This document shows, one piece after another, positions 7,485-15,918 of a stretch of DNA of 64,000 nt. Source of the DNA: Phycisphaerales bacterium. GTDB taxonomy: Bacteria; Planctomycetota; Phycisphaerae; Phycisphaerales; UBA1924. Where the stretch lies: the NCBI GenBank assembly GCA_028279375.1, contig JANQNW010000019.1:186001-250000 (forward strand). Reading direction: 5' to 3'. The translations under genes were made by a program, and so were the position numbers. The first letter of the stretch is position 1. Every line of letters starts with the position of its first letter. The notes under the pieces are model-generated. The model did no database searches, was not told the DNA's origin, and worked only from the letters and a program-made list of their open reading frames with translations.

Positions 7485-10124
7485 ATGTCCCTGATCGTTT
7501 CGTTTCCCGGCGCCGAGCAGACGACGATCGCACGTGTCGGCGGCAAGGCCTCCGCGCTGATGCGCATGGTCGAGGAAGGCCTGCCCGTTCCGCCCGGCGC
7601 CGCGCTCACGACGGAGTTCTTCGCGCCGTGGTTCGATGAGATCAAGGCGTCTTCGGCATGGGCGGCGCTGGCCGGCGCGACGCCGGACTTGTGGGCGACA
7701 CACTGCAACGAGTTGAAGGAGCTCTGCCCGGACCTCCCGATGACGGCGACCCAGCGTCAGGCCCTGGACGACCTGCGCACGAAGCTCGCCGCGCTGGATG
7801 ACGACGCGCTCTTCGCCGTGCGCTCGTCCTCGCCTGAAGAAGACCTGGCGTCGGCCTCGTTCGCCGGCGGATACGAGACCCGGCTGGGCGTGCGCCCGGC
7901 CGATCTGGAAGACGCCGTGCGGCGCTGCTTCGCCTCGAGTCTCGATGAGCGCGTGTTCGTCTACAAGAAGCAACAGGGATTCGATCATCTGGCGCCGCGC
8001 ATCGCCGTGATCGTGCAGCGGCAGATCGACAGCGCCGTCGCCGGCGTGGCGTTCTCCGTCAATCCGCTCACGAATGACTATGACGAAGGCGTCATCGAGG
8101 CGAACTGGGGTCAGGGCGAGTCGGTCGTCGCCGGACTCACGACGCCCGACCAGTTCGTCGTGGACAAAGTCACCAGGAAACCGATCGAGAAGCATCTGGG
8201 CGCCAAGCACGCCTCGATCTGGCTGGGCGACGATGGCGGGACCATCGAGAAGAAGGACCACCGATCGGCGGAGTTCACGCTCAGCGACGCCCAGATCTGC
8301 GAGCTGAACGACGTGATGTGTCGGATCGAAGAACTCTTCGAAGAGCCGGTGGACATTGAGTGGGCGTTTGCGCGCGATCAGCTCTACGTGCTGCAGGCGC
8401 GTCCCATGACGACCTACGTGCCGCTCGCGCCCGAGATGCTGACCGAGCCCGGTGAGCGCCGGCGTCTGTACGCGGACGCGGCGCTGTCGAAGGGGATGAC
8501 GACGAACGCGCCGATCTCGCCCATGGAGCTCGAATGGGAGAAAGAGTTCGTCTCCATGTTCCTGGTGAAGCACTTCAGGATCGACACCACCCCGGAGGAC
8601 GGCCTCGTGTTCTTCGCGGGCGGGCGCCTGTACATGAACATCTCCAACATCCTGTGGTTGGCGAGTCCGGCGCGCCTGTCGAAGGGGTGCGAGCCGAATG
8701 ATGCGCTCATGGGCGAGATCATGGGGGCCATCGACGTGCAGCGCTATCGCGCGCCGTCGAGGCCGCCCTGGATGCGATTCCGGACGCTGCTGCCTGTTCC
8801 GAAGGTCCTGTGGATGCTGCGCGGCTCCCTCTGGAACACGCTGTGGACCATCCTTGCCCCCGAGCGCGCCTTCCGAACATACAAGAAGAAGGTTGACGCG
8901 TACGAGGAGCAGCTCACCGGCGATCTCGATTACAGCCTTCCGCTCGCCGAGTTCCGGCGCACGTGCGCTGCGCCCATGAAACAGCTCTTCGGTGTCACGT
9001 TCCCCGCGTTCGGAGCCGCATTCTTCGCGCAGAGTTCGATCGATCGTGTGGTCGGCAGGAAGTCCGCCGAGATGCAGGCGCTCGCGCAGAAGCTCAAGAT
9101 GGGATTCGAAGGCGATGTCGTCATCGAGATGGGCATCGCGCTCTATCGCATGGCCGAGTTGCTCAATCCATCCGACTTCGAGGACCTGGATCGATTGGCC
9201 GAACGGATCGAACGTCGCGAGATGCCGGCGGAATTCCTGAGCGCGTGGGACGAGTTCCTCGCGACGTACGGCTGGCGCGGCCCTCTGGAGATGGACCAGG
9301 CGAGCCCGCGCTACGCCGATGATCCGCGTCTCGCCCTGCGCCAGATGTCCTTTATGGCGACTGACGACGCGGGGTTCGATCCGGAAGCTGCGCACAGGCG
9401 CCATGTCGAGGAGCGCCGGCAGGCGTACGAAGAGCTGATGGTTCGCCTGGGCTTCGTGCGCCGGGCGCGGCTGCGACGCATTCATCGGATCATCGATCTC
9501 TTCGCCGGCACGCGCGACACGCCCAAGCATCAGCTGGTGCTCTTCAACTACGCGCTCCGCAAGCGCGCACTGATCGAGGGCGAACGTCTGATGCGCGAAG
9601 GGCGTCTCGATGCGGCCGACGATGTGTTCGAGCTCACGATTCGCGATCTCGAAGCGGCCGATCTGGAACCGGCGCTGGATCTGCGAGGGATTCGCGAGGA
9701 GCGGACGCGATTCACCAGGAGACTCAAGGCGCTCGTGACGGAGTTTCCGCAGGTGATCGATTCGCGCGGCAGGATTCTGCGGCCTCCCGCGCGTGAAGAA
9801 AGGCCCGGCGAGATGAGCGGACTCGGCGTCTCGCCCGGCGTGGCGAGGGGGCCAGTGAAGGTGTTGCGCGATCCCCACGAGAAACCGGTCAACAAGGGGG
9901 ACGTTCTGGTGGCGTACACGACGGACCCGGGGTGGACGCCGCTGTTCGTGAATGCGGCGGCGATCGTGCTCGAGGTGGGCGGGATGCTGCAGCATGGCGC
10001 GGTGGTGGCGCGCGAATATGGGAAGCCGTGCGTGGTGAGCATCGATCGGGTGATGTCGAAGGCGCAAGACGGCCAGATGGTGGAAGTGGACGGGACCGCG
10101 GGCGTGATTCGTCTTCTGCAGTAG
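7485..10124 (+). CDS. PEP-utilising/pyruvate-phosphate-dikinase-like phosphotransferase (PpsA/Rph type)
   Basis: This 879-residue protein has the two outer domains of the PEP-synthase/PPDK/rifampin-phosphotransferase superfamily. The N-terminal ATP-grasp domain has GGKASALMRM near 19, AVRSSSPEEDLASASFAGG near 111 and VAGVAFSVNP. The C-terminal swivelling domain has GLGVSPGVARGPVKV and GGMLQHGAVVARE, where H837 is the expected phospho-carrier. The 400-residue middle part (from about LYADAALSKGMTTNAPISP) has no PEP-binding TIM barrel that I can see. That layout resembles the three-domain rifampin phosphotransferase (about 865 residues) more than true PEP synthase. The substrate is unknown, so I do not use the rph symbol. 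Confidence 0.8.
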   Translation: MSLIVSFPGAEQTTIARVGGKASALMRMVEEGLPVPPGAALTTEFFAPWFDEIKASSAWAALAGATPDLWATHCNELKELCPDLPMTATQRQALDDLRTKLAALDDDALFAVRSSSPEEDLASASFAGGYETRLGVRPADLEDAVRRCFASSLDERVFVYKKQQGFDHLAPRIAVIVQRQIDSAVAGVAFSVNPLTNDYDEGVIEANWGQGESVVAGLTTPDQFVVDKVTRKPIEKHLGAKHASIWLGDDGGTIEKKDHRSAEFTLSDAQICELNDVMCRIEELFEEPVDIEWAFARDQLYVLQARPMTTYVPLAPEMLTEPGERRRLYADAALSKGMTTNAPISPMELEWEKEFVSMFLVKHFRIDTTPEDGLVFFAGGRLYMNISNILWLASPARLSKGCEPNDALMGEIMGAIDVQRYRAPSRPPWMRFRTLLPVPKVLWMLRGSLWNTLWTILAPERAFRTYKKKVDAYEEQLTGDLDYSLPLAEFRRTCAAPMKQLFGVTFPAFGAAFFAQSSIDRVVGRKSAEMQALAQKLKMGFEGDVVIEMGIALYRMAELLNPSDFEDLDRLAERIERREMPAEFLSAWDEFLATYGWRGPLEMDQASPRYADDPRLALRQMSFMATDDAGFDPEAAHRRHVEERRQAYEELMVRLGFVRRARLRRIHRIIDLFAGTRDTPKHQLVLFNYALRKRALIEGERLMREGRLDAADDVFELTIRDLEAADLEPALDLRGIREERTRFTRRLKALVTEFPQVIDSRGRILRPPAREERPGEMSGLGVSPGVARGPVKVLRDPHEKPVNKGDVLVAYTTDPGWTPLFVNAAAIVLEVGGMLQHGAVVAREYGKPCVVSIDRVMSKAQDGQMVEVDGTAGVIRLLQ

Positions 10125-10165
10125 CCCGGCGACGCGCCCAGTCGTCGCTACCATCTCCTGAACCG

Positions 10166-10408
10166 ATGTCTTCCTCCAAGGACAAACAGCCTCTCGCCCG
10201 CTCCCTCGGCCAGTTCTTCGGCCACATCTGGAAGGGCGTGACCAGCGACTCGACCGGGCCGGAATCGCAGAAGCAGACCCTGCGTCACGACGTCGAGGAG
10301 CAGACGAGCGAGACGGAGCAGGGGAAGATGACGCTGCGGCGGACGACGATCGAGGAGGTTGAGATCGAGGGGGCGCCCAATTCGCCCCCGGCGGATCCCA
10401 TCCCCTAG
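10166..10408 (+). CDS. small conserved protein (80 aa), function unknown
   Basis: It begins MSSSKDKQPLARSLGQFFGH and continues IWKGVTSD, a stretch I associate with small planctomycete proteins of unknown function. The remainder is polar and charged, with no membrane segment. It sits in the same orientation between the PEP-utilising enzyme and nuoF. A TACCAT hexamer at 10149-10154 may be its -10 box. Its stop codon overlaps the putative -10 box of nuoF. A longer upstream reading of the frame overlaps the previous gene and has no sensible sequence. Confidence 0.6.
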   Translation: MSSSKDKQPLARSLGQFFGHIWKGVTSDSTGPESQKQTLRHDVEEQTSETEQGKMTLRRTTIEEVEIEGAPNSPPADPIP

Positions 10409-10411
10409 AAT
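10406..10411 (+). promoter_or_regulatory. possible -10 box of nuoF
   Basis: TAGAAT, inside CTAGAATCGC as at nuoE, lies 43 nt before the nuoF GTG. It shares bases with the stop codon of the preceding small gene. Confidence 0.35.
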
Positions 10412-10454
10412 CGCCACCTCTCAGAGACGCGAAGACAGGGGTGGAGACCCGAAC

Positions 10455-11852
10455 GTGCCGTATACGCCCAAGACGAACTTTCCGGTCCTGACGAAGAACA
10501 TCCCTACGTATCCGTGGGGCGATCCGAAGGATCGTCACATCGTCGGTTATGACGAGTACGTGAAGAATGGGGGCTACGTGGGCCTGCGCAAGGCTCTCAC
10601 GATGTCGCCGGGCGATGTCGTCACGACGGTGAAGGACTCGCAGCTTCGCGGGCGCGGCGGCGCGGGATTTCCGACGGGTCTGAAGTGGACCTTCCTGCCG
10701 CAGGTCGAGGACATCAACAATCCCGGCGCGCGCTACCTGGCGATCAACGCCGATGAGTCGGAGCCGGGGACGTTCAAGGATCGCCTGCTGCTGGATTTCG
10801 ATCCGCACATAATGCTCGAGGGCATCGCGATCTGCTGTTACGCGTGCCGGCTGACGAAGGCGTACGTCTTCATTCGCGGCGAGTATCACCATCAGGCGAA
10901 GGTGCTCGAGAACGCGCTGAAGGAAGCGTATGACCATGGGATCTTCGGTTCGAAGGGTCTGATGGATGGCGCCGACACGCAGACGGGCGCGCCCTTCCCC
11001 GTGGAGTGCTACGTGCATCGCGGCGCGGGGGCGTATATCTGCGGCGAAGAGACGGCGCTGCTCGAAGCCATTGAAGGCAAGCGCGGTTGGCCGCGCATCA
11101 AGCCGCCGTTTCCTGCGGTGCAGGGTCTCTTCGGCAAGCCCACGATCATCAACAACGTTGAGACGCTGGCGCATCTGCCTTCGATCGTCGAGAATGGCAG
11201 CGACTGGTTCTGTGCGCAGGGTTGTGAATCCGCGAGCGGCGGGCCGCCCAGTTTCGGCACGAAGCTCATGGGCGTTTCCGGCCATGTGAACAATCCCGGT
11301 TGCTTTGAGTGCGACCTGGGCATTCCGCTTTCGACGCTGGTCAACGAATACTCCGGCGGCATGCGCAACGGCAAGAAGTTCAAGAGCGCGATCATCGGCG
11401 GCGCCTCGACGGGCGTGGTCGGTCCGGATGACTTCGATGCGCCGATGGACTTCGACATCGGGCGCGATTACAACGTGCTCGGTCTCGGCACCGCGTGCCC
11501 GACGGTCTTCGATGAAGACACGGACATGGTCTCGGTGGCGCGGAATCTGGCGAACTTCTACAAGCACGAATCGTGCGGGCAGTGCACGCCCTGTCGCGAG
11601 GGTTCGGGGTGGCTGCTGCAGCTGCTGGAGAAGGTCGAATCGGGCGACGGGAAAACGAAGGATCTTGACCTGATCCTGGAGATCGCGACGAGCATGGGCG
11701 CGATGCCCGGCACGACGATCTGCGGTTTGGCGGATGGCAACAACTGGGCCGTGCGCACGATCGTGAACAAGTTCCGCGACGAGTTCGAGGCCAGAGTCGC
11801 GCCGACGTATGTGCCGGTGACGATGACGGTTGGCGCCGCGGCGAACGGGTAG
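10455..11852 (+). CDS. nuoF: NADH-quinone oxidoreductase subunit F (51 kDa, FMN and [4Fe-4S])
   Basis: This is the NADH-oxidising subunit of complex I. The FMN/NADH glycine motif GRGGAGFPTGLKW is at about 66-78, followed by NADESEPGTFKDR, RGAGAYICGEETALLEAIEG and PTIINNVETLAHLP, all NuoF signatures. Cluster N3 ligands are C374, C377 and C380 in ESCGQCTPCREGSGW plus C423. The start is GTG at 10455 (VPYTPKTNFP), preceded by GGTGGAG. A reading from ATG 10359 would add 32 Arg-rich residues overlapping the upstream gene. No nuoG follows; a long non-coding region does. Confidence 0.96.
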   Translation: MPYTPKTNFPVLTKNIPTYPWGDPKDRHIVGYDEYVKNGGYVGLRKALTMSPGDVVTTVKDSQLRGRGGAGFPTGLKWTFLPQVEDINNPGARYLAINADESEPGTFKDRLLLDFDPHIMLEGIAICCYACRLTKAYVFIRGEYHHQAKVLENALKEAYDHGIFGSKGLMDGADTQTGAPFPVECYVHRGAGAYICGEETALLEAIEGKRGWPRIKPPFPAVQGLFGKPTIINNVETLAHLPSIVENGSDWFCAQGCESASGGPPSFGTKLMGVSGHVNNPGCFECDLGIPLSTLVNEYSGGMRNGKKFKSAIIGGASTGVVGPDDFDAPMDFDIGRDYNVLGLGTACPTVFDEDTDMVSVARNLANFYKHESCGQCTPCREGSGWLLQLLEKVESGDGKTKDLDLILEIATSMGAMPGTTICGLADGNNWAVRTIVNKFRDEFEARVAPTYVPVTMTVGAAANG

Positions 11853-12404
11853 TCGCTCAGCTTCTTTCATTTTCAGGTTTCGTTGTTCTGTGCTGTTTTG
11901 TGCGCTGTCCTTCGTGGCTGCGGGATCTTGTGGTCGTGGTCGCCGGCGGATGCATGAGGCGGAACTGCGCTTTTTGGGCGCAGCTGATCGGCAGGCGGCC
12001 GGGCGCGTGATGCGCGGGAACGGTTGGAGGTCGTTGCGTTCCGATCAGGCTGTCTCGCTCTGAGCTCCGCCTCGGCGCTTGTGTGTCTTGCGGTGTCTTC
12101 GGCCACCGGGCGACTTGCCGCCGATCAGCTCTGAGGTTGACGGCCTTTGCGAAATGCGCGGGCCTCCACCCTTGGAGCGGACCGGCGCGTTTCGTGCGTT
12201 GAATCAGCGCGATGCGCGCGGCGTGATTTGCGTAAGTCGTTGCGTGAGCAGGCGCAAGATTTTTTTGACGGAGTTGTGATTTTCGAAATGGCGAGGTCAG
12301 TTTGCGCACACGGGAGGCGCATGTATGCGTTTTTGCGCGCTTTCTCTGGGGGACGCAGGCGTTGATGGGAGCTGTGCGTTTCGTTCTGAGCTGTTGGACT
12401 TTGA
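11853..12404. other. non-coding gap after nuoF
   Basis: About 550 bp without a credible gene. Open frames here have low-complexity translations rich in Arg, Thr and Pro, with no start signal. The stretch GATTTTTTTGACGG near 12258-12271 contains TTGACG, but no matching -10 or gene follows at a useful distance. I found no RNA gene I can recognise. Confidence 0.5.
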
Positions 12405-12745
12405 GGCGTGGAGGAGGGGAAGGTTGGGGAGCCCTCACCCTGCCCTCTCCCATACATGCTGCGCATGTCAGGGAGAGGGTGGGGACGCATGCGTTGTTGG
12501 GTGTTGTTCGTGTTTGTGTTGGGGTGGTTGGTTGTCGGGGATTGGAGGAGGGGTAGGTGGGGGAGCCCTCACCCCAGCCCTCTCCCACTCGGCTGCGCCT
12601 GCGCGGGAGAGGGAGCAGGCGCATGCGTTGTTGGGTGTCGTGCGTGTTCGTGTCGGGGCGGTTGATTGTTGAGGGTTGGAGGAGAGGGAGGTGGGGGAGC
12701 CCTCACCCCGGCCCTCTCCCGCACGCGGGAGAGGGGGGCGGAGGC
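12405..12745. repeat. tandem array of REP-like palindromes, period about 134 bp (2.5 units)
   Basis: Three palindromes CCCTCTCCC-loop-GGGAGAGGG lie at 12443-12479, 12578-12613 and 12712-12735. Each is preceded by GGGGAGCCCTCACCC. Starts are 135 and 134 bp apart. The spacer between units (beginning CGCATGCGTTGTTGGGTG) is also repeated. The first loop carries an inner stem, ACATGC-TGC-GCATGT. A further copy in the opposite direction is at 6306-6359. Confidence 0.8.
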
Positions 12746-12895
12746 GTTCCTCCCCGGACAATCTGCGCAACTGCCGGCGAACGCCGCTTCCGCCACTTTC
12801 GCGCTTGTGCGTGGTACACCTATGGCGGGTCGCCCCGATGCGGCTTCTCGTGGGACAATGCAGGCCAACTCACTGTCAATCGATGGAGTCGATCC

Positions 12896-14023
12896 ATGAT
12901 TCGTCTTCGCACGCTTCTTGCCGCCGGGGCGGCTGTCGCTTTGGCGCTTTCTCTCTCGTTGCACACGCGCGCTCAGGACGCGGAGGAGTCGGAGGGCTCG
13001 CAGGAGGCCGAGACTTCACAAGACGCCGAGGCCTCACAGGAAGCCGAGGCGCCGGAGGAAGAGGTTCAGCCGACGGCGCTGGAGACGATTCGCGCCAACG
13101 CCGCGGCGATTCGTTCTCGGCTGCAGTGTGAGGTGACGCGCCGGTTCGTTGACTCGACGGCGGATCTTCCGGAGATCAATGAGACGCGCGATGTCTACTA
13201 CCGCAGGAGCGATCGAGGCGCGATGACGCCGGAGCAGTATGAGGCGGCGAGCGAGGAGGAGCGCGAAGGATTCGAGTTGGCGACGCTCGATGAGTCGTTT
13301 TACTACATGAATCGCTACGGCACGCCCGTAAGTTATGCGCGCCCGATTGATCTCGTCGCGCTGCAGGGCATGGAGTCGATCGAGGAGAAGAACATCATCG
13401 ACTTCGGCTGGGGCGGGATCGGGCAGCTGCGCATGATGGCGTCGCTGGGCGCGAGCGTGACGGGGATTGAGATCGATCAGCTGAATGAGGCGTTCTATCG
13501 CGAGTCGATGGACACGGGGATCATTCCGCGCGCGACGGCTGCGGGTCTTGGGCCGTATGGACATCTGCGCACGCTTTATGGGCGATTCCCCGAAGACGCC
13601 GAGCTTTCGCGCACCGTCGGTTCGGGATATCACCTGTTCATGAGCAAGAACACGCTCAAGCGCGGGTACATTCATCCGGAGGGCGAGGCTGATCCGCGAG
13701 CGCTGATTGATCTCGGCGCGACGGACGAGGAGTTTGTGCAGCGCCTCTTCAACCTGCTGACGCCCGGCGGAATCGTGATGATCTACAACCTGCATCCGGC
13801 GATGGCGGCGGAAGGTGAAAAGTACATCCCCTGGGCGGACGGGCGCTGCCCGTTTGACCAGGAGCTGCTGGAGGAAGTGGGCTTCGAGGTGATCGCGTTC
13901 GACGTGGACGACACGCGCATGGCGCGGCGGTTTGCGCACGACTTCGGATGGCGTGAGCAGGGGATGGACGTGGACAACAATCTGTTCGCGACGTACACGA
14001 TGTTCCGCAGGCCGTTGCGTTAG
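12896..14023 (+). CDS. exported SAM-methyltransferase-like protein
   Basis: The 375-residue protein begins with a signal peptide (MIRLRTLLAAGAAVALALSL, probable cleavage near ARAQ). A Glu/Gln/Ala-rich linker follows at about 25-60. A class I methyltransferase-like core then appears: IIDFGWGGIGQLRMMASLGA fits motif I, VTGIEIDQLNE the acidic end of beta-2, and LLTPGGIVMIYNL the late strand. An extracytoplasmic methyltransferase is unexpected because SAM is cytoplasmic, so it may bind something else. An in-frame extension upstream to 12557 reads through the repeat array and is rejected. Its stop overlaps that of the convergent monooxygenase gene by 4 nt. Confidence 0.7.
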   Translation: MIRLRTLLAAGAAVALALSLSLHTRAQDAEESEGSQEAETSQDAEASQEAEAPEEEVQPTALETIRANAAAIRSRLQCEVTRRFVDSTADLPEINETRDVYYRRSDRGAMTPEQYEAASEEEREGFELATLDESFYYMNRYGTPVSYARPIDLVALQGMESIEEKNIIDFGWGGIGQLRMMASLGASVTGIEIDQLNEAFYRESMDTGIIPRATAAGLGPYGHLRTLYGRFPEDAELSRTVGSGYHLFMSKNTLKRGYIHPEGEADPRALIDLGATDEEFVQRLFNLLTPGGIVMIYNLHPAMAAEGEKYIPWADGRCPFDQELLEEVGFEVIAFDVDDTRMARRFAHDFGWREQGMDVDNNLFATYTMFRRPLR

Positions 14024-15918
14024 GGATTGGCGTCCCGGAAGAAGCTCGCGACGGCCGCGCCCTGGAGCAGCGCACTGTTGATCTGTCCTTCGTATATGAC
14101 GGTGAGCCAGATCTCGAGCATCTCATCCGTGCTCTGCCAGCCCCATGTCACATCGCGCGGCGGATTGTTCGGGTTGTCCGGATTCTGCGCGCTGTTGTCG
14201 TAGCGGAACCATGCGTCGATGCGGCTGCCCGCGGGGATTTCGATGGGCTCGGTGAACTGGTAGAAGGACTGCCAGCGGAAGTCCCAGTCGTTGATGCGGA
14301 TGAGCGGGATCTTCGTGCCGTCGGGCGTCGTCGCTTCGGCCCATACCTGCGTGCCGATGTAGTGCATGTGCGGGAAGACGTCGATGAGCGTCATGTCCAC
14401 CGGCACATCCATATAGATGCGGCGCAGATAGTCGTCGTCGCCGGCTCTGATGTCGAGATCGAGTGAGCCCATGATGAGGCCGTCGGCGTAGTTCTCAACG
14501 GGCGCCTTGGCGGTGTAGATCGCGAGGGAGCTGAGATCGGTCGTCGTCTTGCCGGTGAGGTGGTAGTGAATCTCGATGACGACATCGCCGCCGGCGGGCA
14601 GCAGCATGCCGACGCCATCGGGCAGTTGATACCCGGGCGTTCCCGGCGCCCAGCCGCCAATGCCGAAGCCCTGCGGATCCCAGTCGTAGGAGTTCTCGAT
14701 GTCGCGTCCGGAGAAGGCGTCGTAGCCCGGCCCATCGTCCGCGGCGTCGCGCTTGCGCGCTTCGCCGCTCTCGTCGTAAAAGAAGTTCGCGTGGTGCACG
14801 ACTTCGGGGTCACCGGGCTTGAATCCGATGGCCGTCACGACGACGGGCTCGTCGAAGGGCGCCTTGATGACGAAGCGCCGGTACTGGTCGGGTCCGGTCG
14901 CGGGGAGTTCGTAGGACTCCTCCATGCTGAGGACGTAGTCGGGCTCGCCGAGCGTCCAGCCGCCTGCGATCGCCTGGACCGGCAGCGCGTGCGATTCTTC
15001 GCCGCGCGCCTTGCCCGTCTTCGCCCACATCGTGAGCAGGTCGATCTGTCGATCGGTGAGGATGCGCTCGTCGCGGAAGCGCCGATACGTCGGGTCCGCG
15101 GGCCAGGGCGGCATGAGTCTCTCTTCTGCGACGAGGCTCATCATTCCGGCGCGGCGCGCTGCCTGTTTGAAGGTGTCGAGCGTGAACGGGGCGATGCCGC
15201 CTTCGACGTGACACTCCATGCAGTTGGCCGCAAGCAGCGGCTGGATGTGCTGCGTGTAGGTGACTTCTTCGGGCAGATCGTCGGTCCACGCTTCGAAGAC
15301 GCAGCCGACGGATTGCGTGCGCGCATTGGTGATCGGCTTGCCTGAGGAAATTGCATTGAGTGCGTCACGCAGATCGTGACTCGTGACGACCTGGCGCATG
15401 CGTCCGACGGAGACGAAGCGATTGTCGATGCGTCCGCTGTAGACGAGTTCGCCGCTGCGATCGAGCACGAACGCCTGCGGCACGACGCTGGGCTGCAGCG
15501 CCAGCGCAAGATCGCCTGAAGCGTCGAAGAGCAGGGGATACTCGAGGTCGCGCTCGTCGCGGAAGATGCGCGCTTCTTCCGGCGTGATGAGCGGGTCGGA
15601 TATAACACCGAAGAACGCGACGCCGTTCTTTTGCGCGAGCGCGAAGTGGTCGTTGAGTTCGGGGGCATAGCGATTGGCGACGGGGCAGCCGGTGTCGAGG
15701 AGGACGAGCACGGTGGGGGCGGCGCCGCTCCTGCCGCCGATGCGATGGAGGGCGCCGTCGATATCGACCATGCGCATTCCCATGACGCCGGAGAGATGGT
15801 CGGCGGCTCGCGCTGACCCCGAGAAAAGCGCCGCGCACGCGATCGCGAGCGCCGCGAAATGCGCGAGACAGCGTCGCCAGAGGACGGAGTGGAAGAAGGG
15901 GTTCGTGGTGCTCATCAT
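14020..15918 (-). CDS. exported thioredoxin-like / c-type heme / copper type II monooxygenase-like fusion
   Basis: Three modules follow a signal peptide (ending near SARAADH). Residues 45-195 are an AhpC/TlpA-type thioredoxin fold (PTVLVLLDTGCPVANRY, then VPQAFVLDRSGELVYSGRID) with a single Cys, C78. Residues 220-310 hold a heme-attachment site CMECH (C233, C236, H237) preceded by YTQHIQPLLAANC. The C-terminal 300 residues carry the copper-ligand patterns of peptidylglycine/dopamine-type monooxygenases: VVHHANFF, EIHYHLTG and FPHMHYIGT. It is encoded just downstream of tetR1, with an ATGA overlap, so it is probably controlled by that repressor. Substrate unknown. Heme-plus-copper redox chemistry in the periplasm is an inference. 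Confidence 0.8.
   Translation of the reverse strand: MMSTTNPFFHSVLWRRCLAHFAALAIACAALFSGSARAADHLSGVMGMRMVDIDGALHRIGGRSGAAPTVLVLLDTGCPVANRYAPELNDHFALAQKNGVAFFGVISDPLITPEEARIFRDERDLEYPLLFDASGDLALALQPSVVPQAFVLDRSGELVYSGRIDNRFVSVGRMRQVVTSHDLRDALNAISSGKPITNARTQSVGCVFEAWTDDLPEEVTYTQHIQPLLAANCMECHVEGGIAPFTLDTFKQAARRAGMMSLVAEERLMPPWPADPTYRRFRDERILTDRQIDLLTMWAKTGKARGEESHALPVQAIAGGWTLGEPDYVLSMEESYELPATGPDQYRRFVIKAPFDEPVVVTAIGFKPGDPEVVHHANFFYDESGEARKRDAADDGPGYDAFSGRDIENSYDWDPQGFGIGGWAPGTPGYQLPDGVGMLLPAGGDVVIEIHYHLTGKTTTDLSSLAIYTAKAPVENYADGLIMGSLDLDIRAGDDDYLRRIYMDVPVDMTLIDVFPHMHYIGTQVWAEATTPDGTKIPLIRINDWDFRWQSFYQFTEPIEIPAGSRIDAWFRYDNSAQNPDNPNNPPRDVTWGWQSTDEMLEIWLTVIYEGQINSALLQGAAVASFFRDANP

Noticed and set aside
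7407-11870. A 1487-residue open frame on the minus strand opposite the PEP-utilising enzyme and nuoF
   Set aside because: Its translation is His/Arg-rich and low-complexity, typical of the reverse frame of GC-rich genes. The plus-strand genes have clear family motifs.
12258-12271. TTGACG as a promoter in the gap after nuoF
   Set aside because: No -10 box at the right distance and no gene downstream for more than 600 bp.
12557-12895. N-terminal extension of the exported methyltransferase-like protein
   Set aside because: It reads through the palindromic repeat array. ATG 12896 gives an immediate signal peptide.
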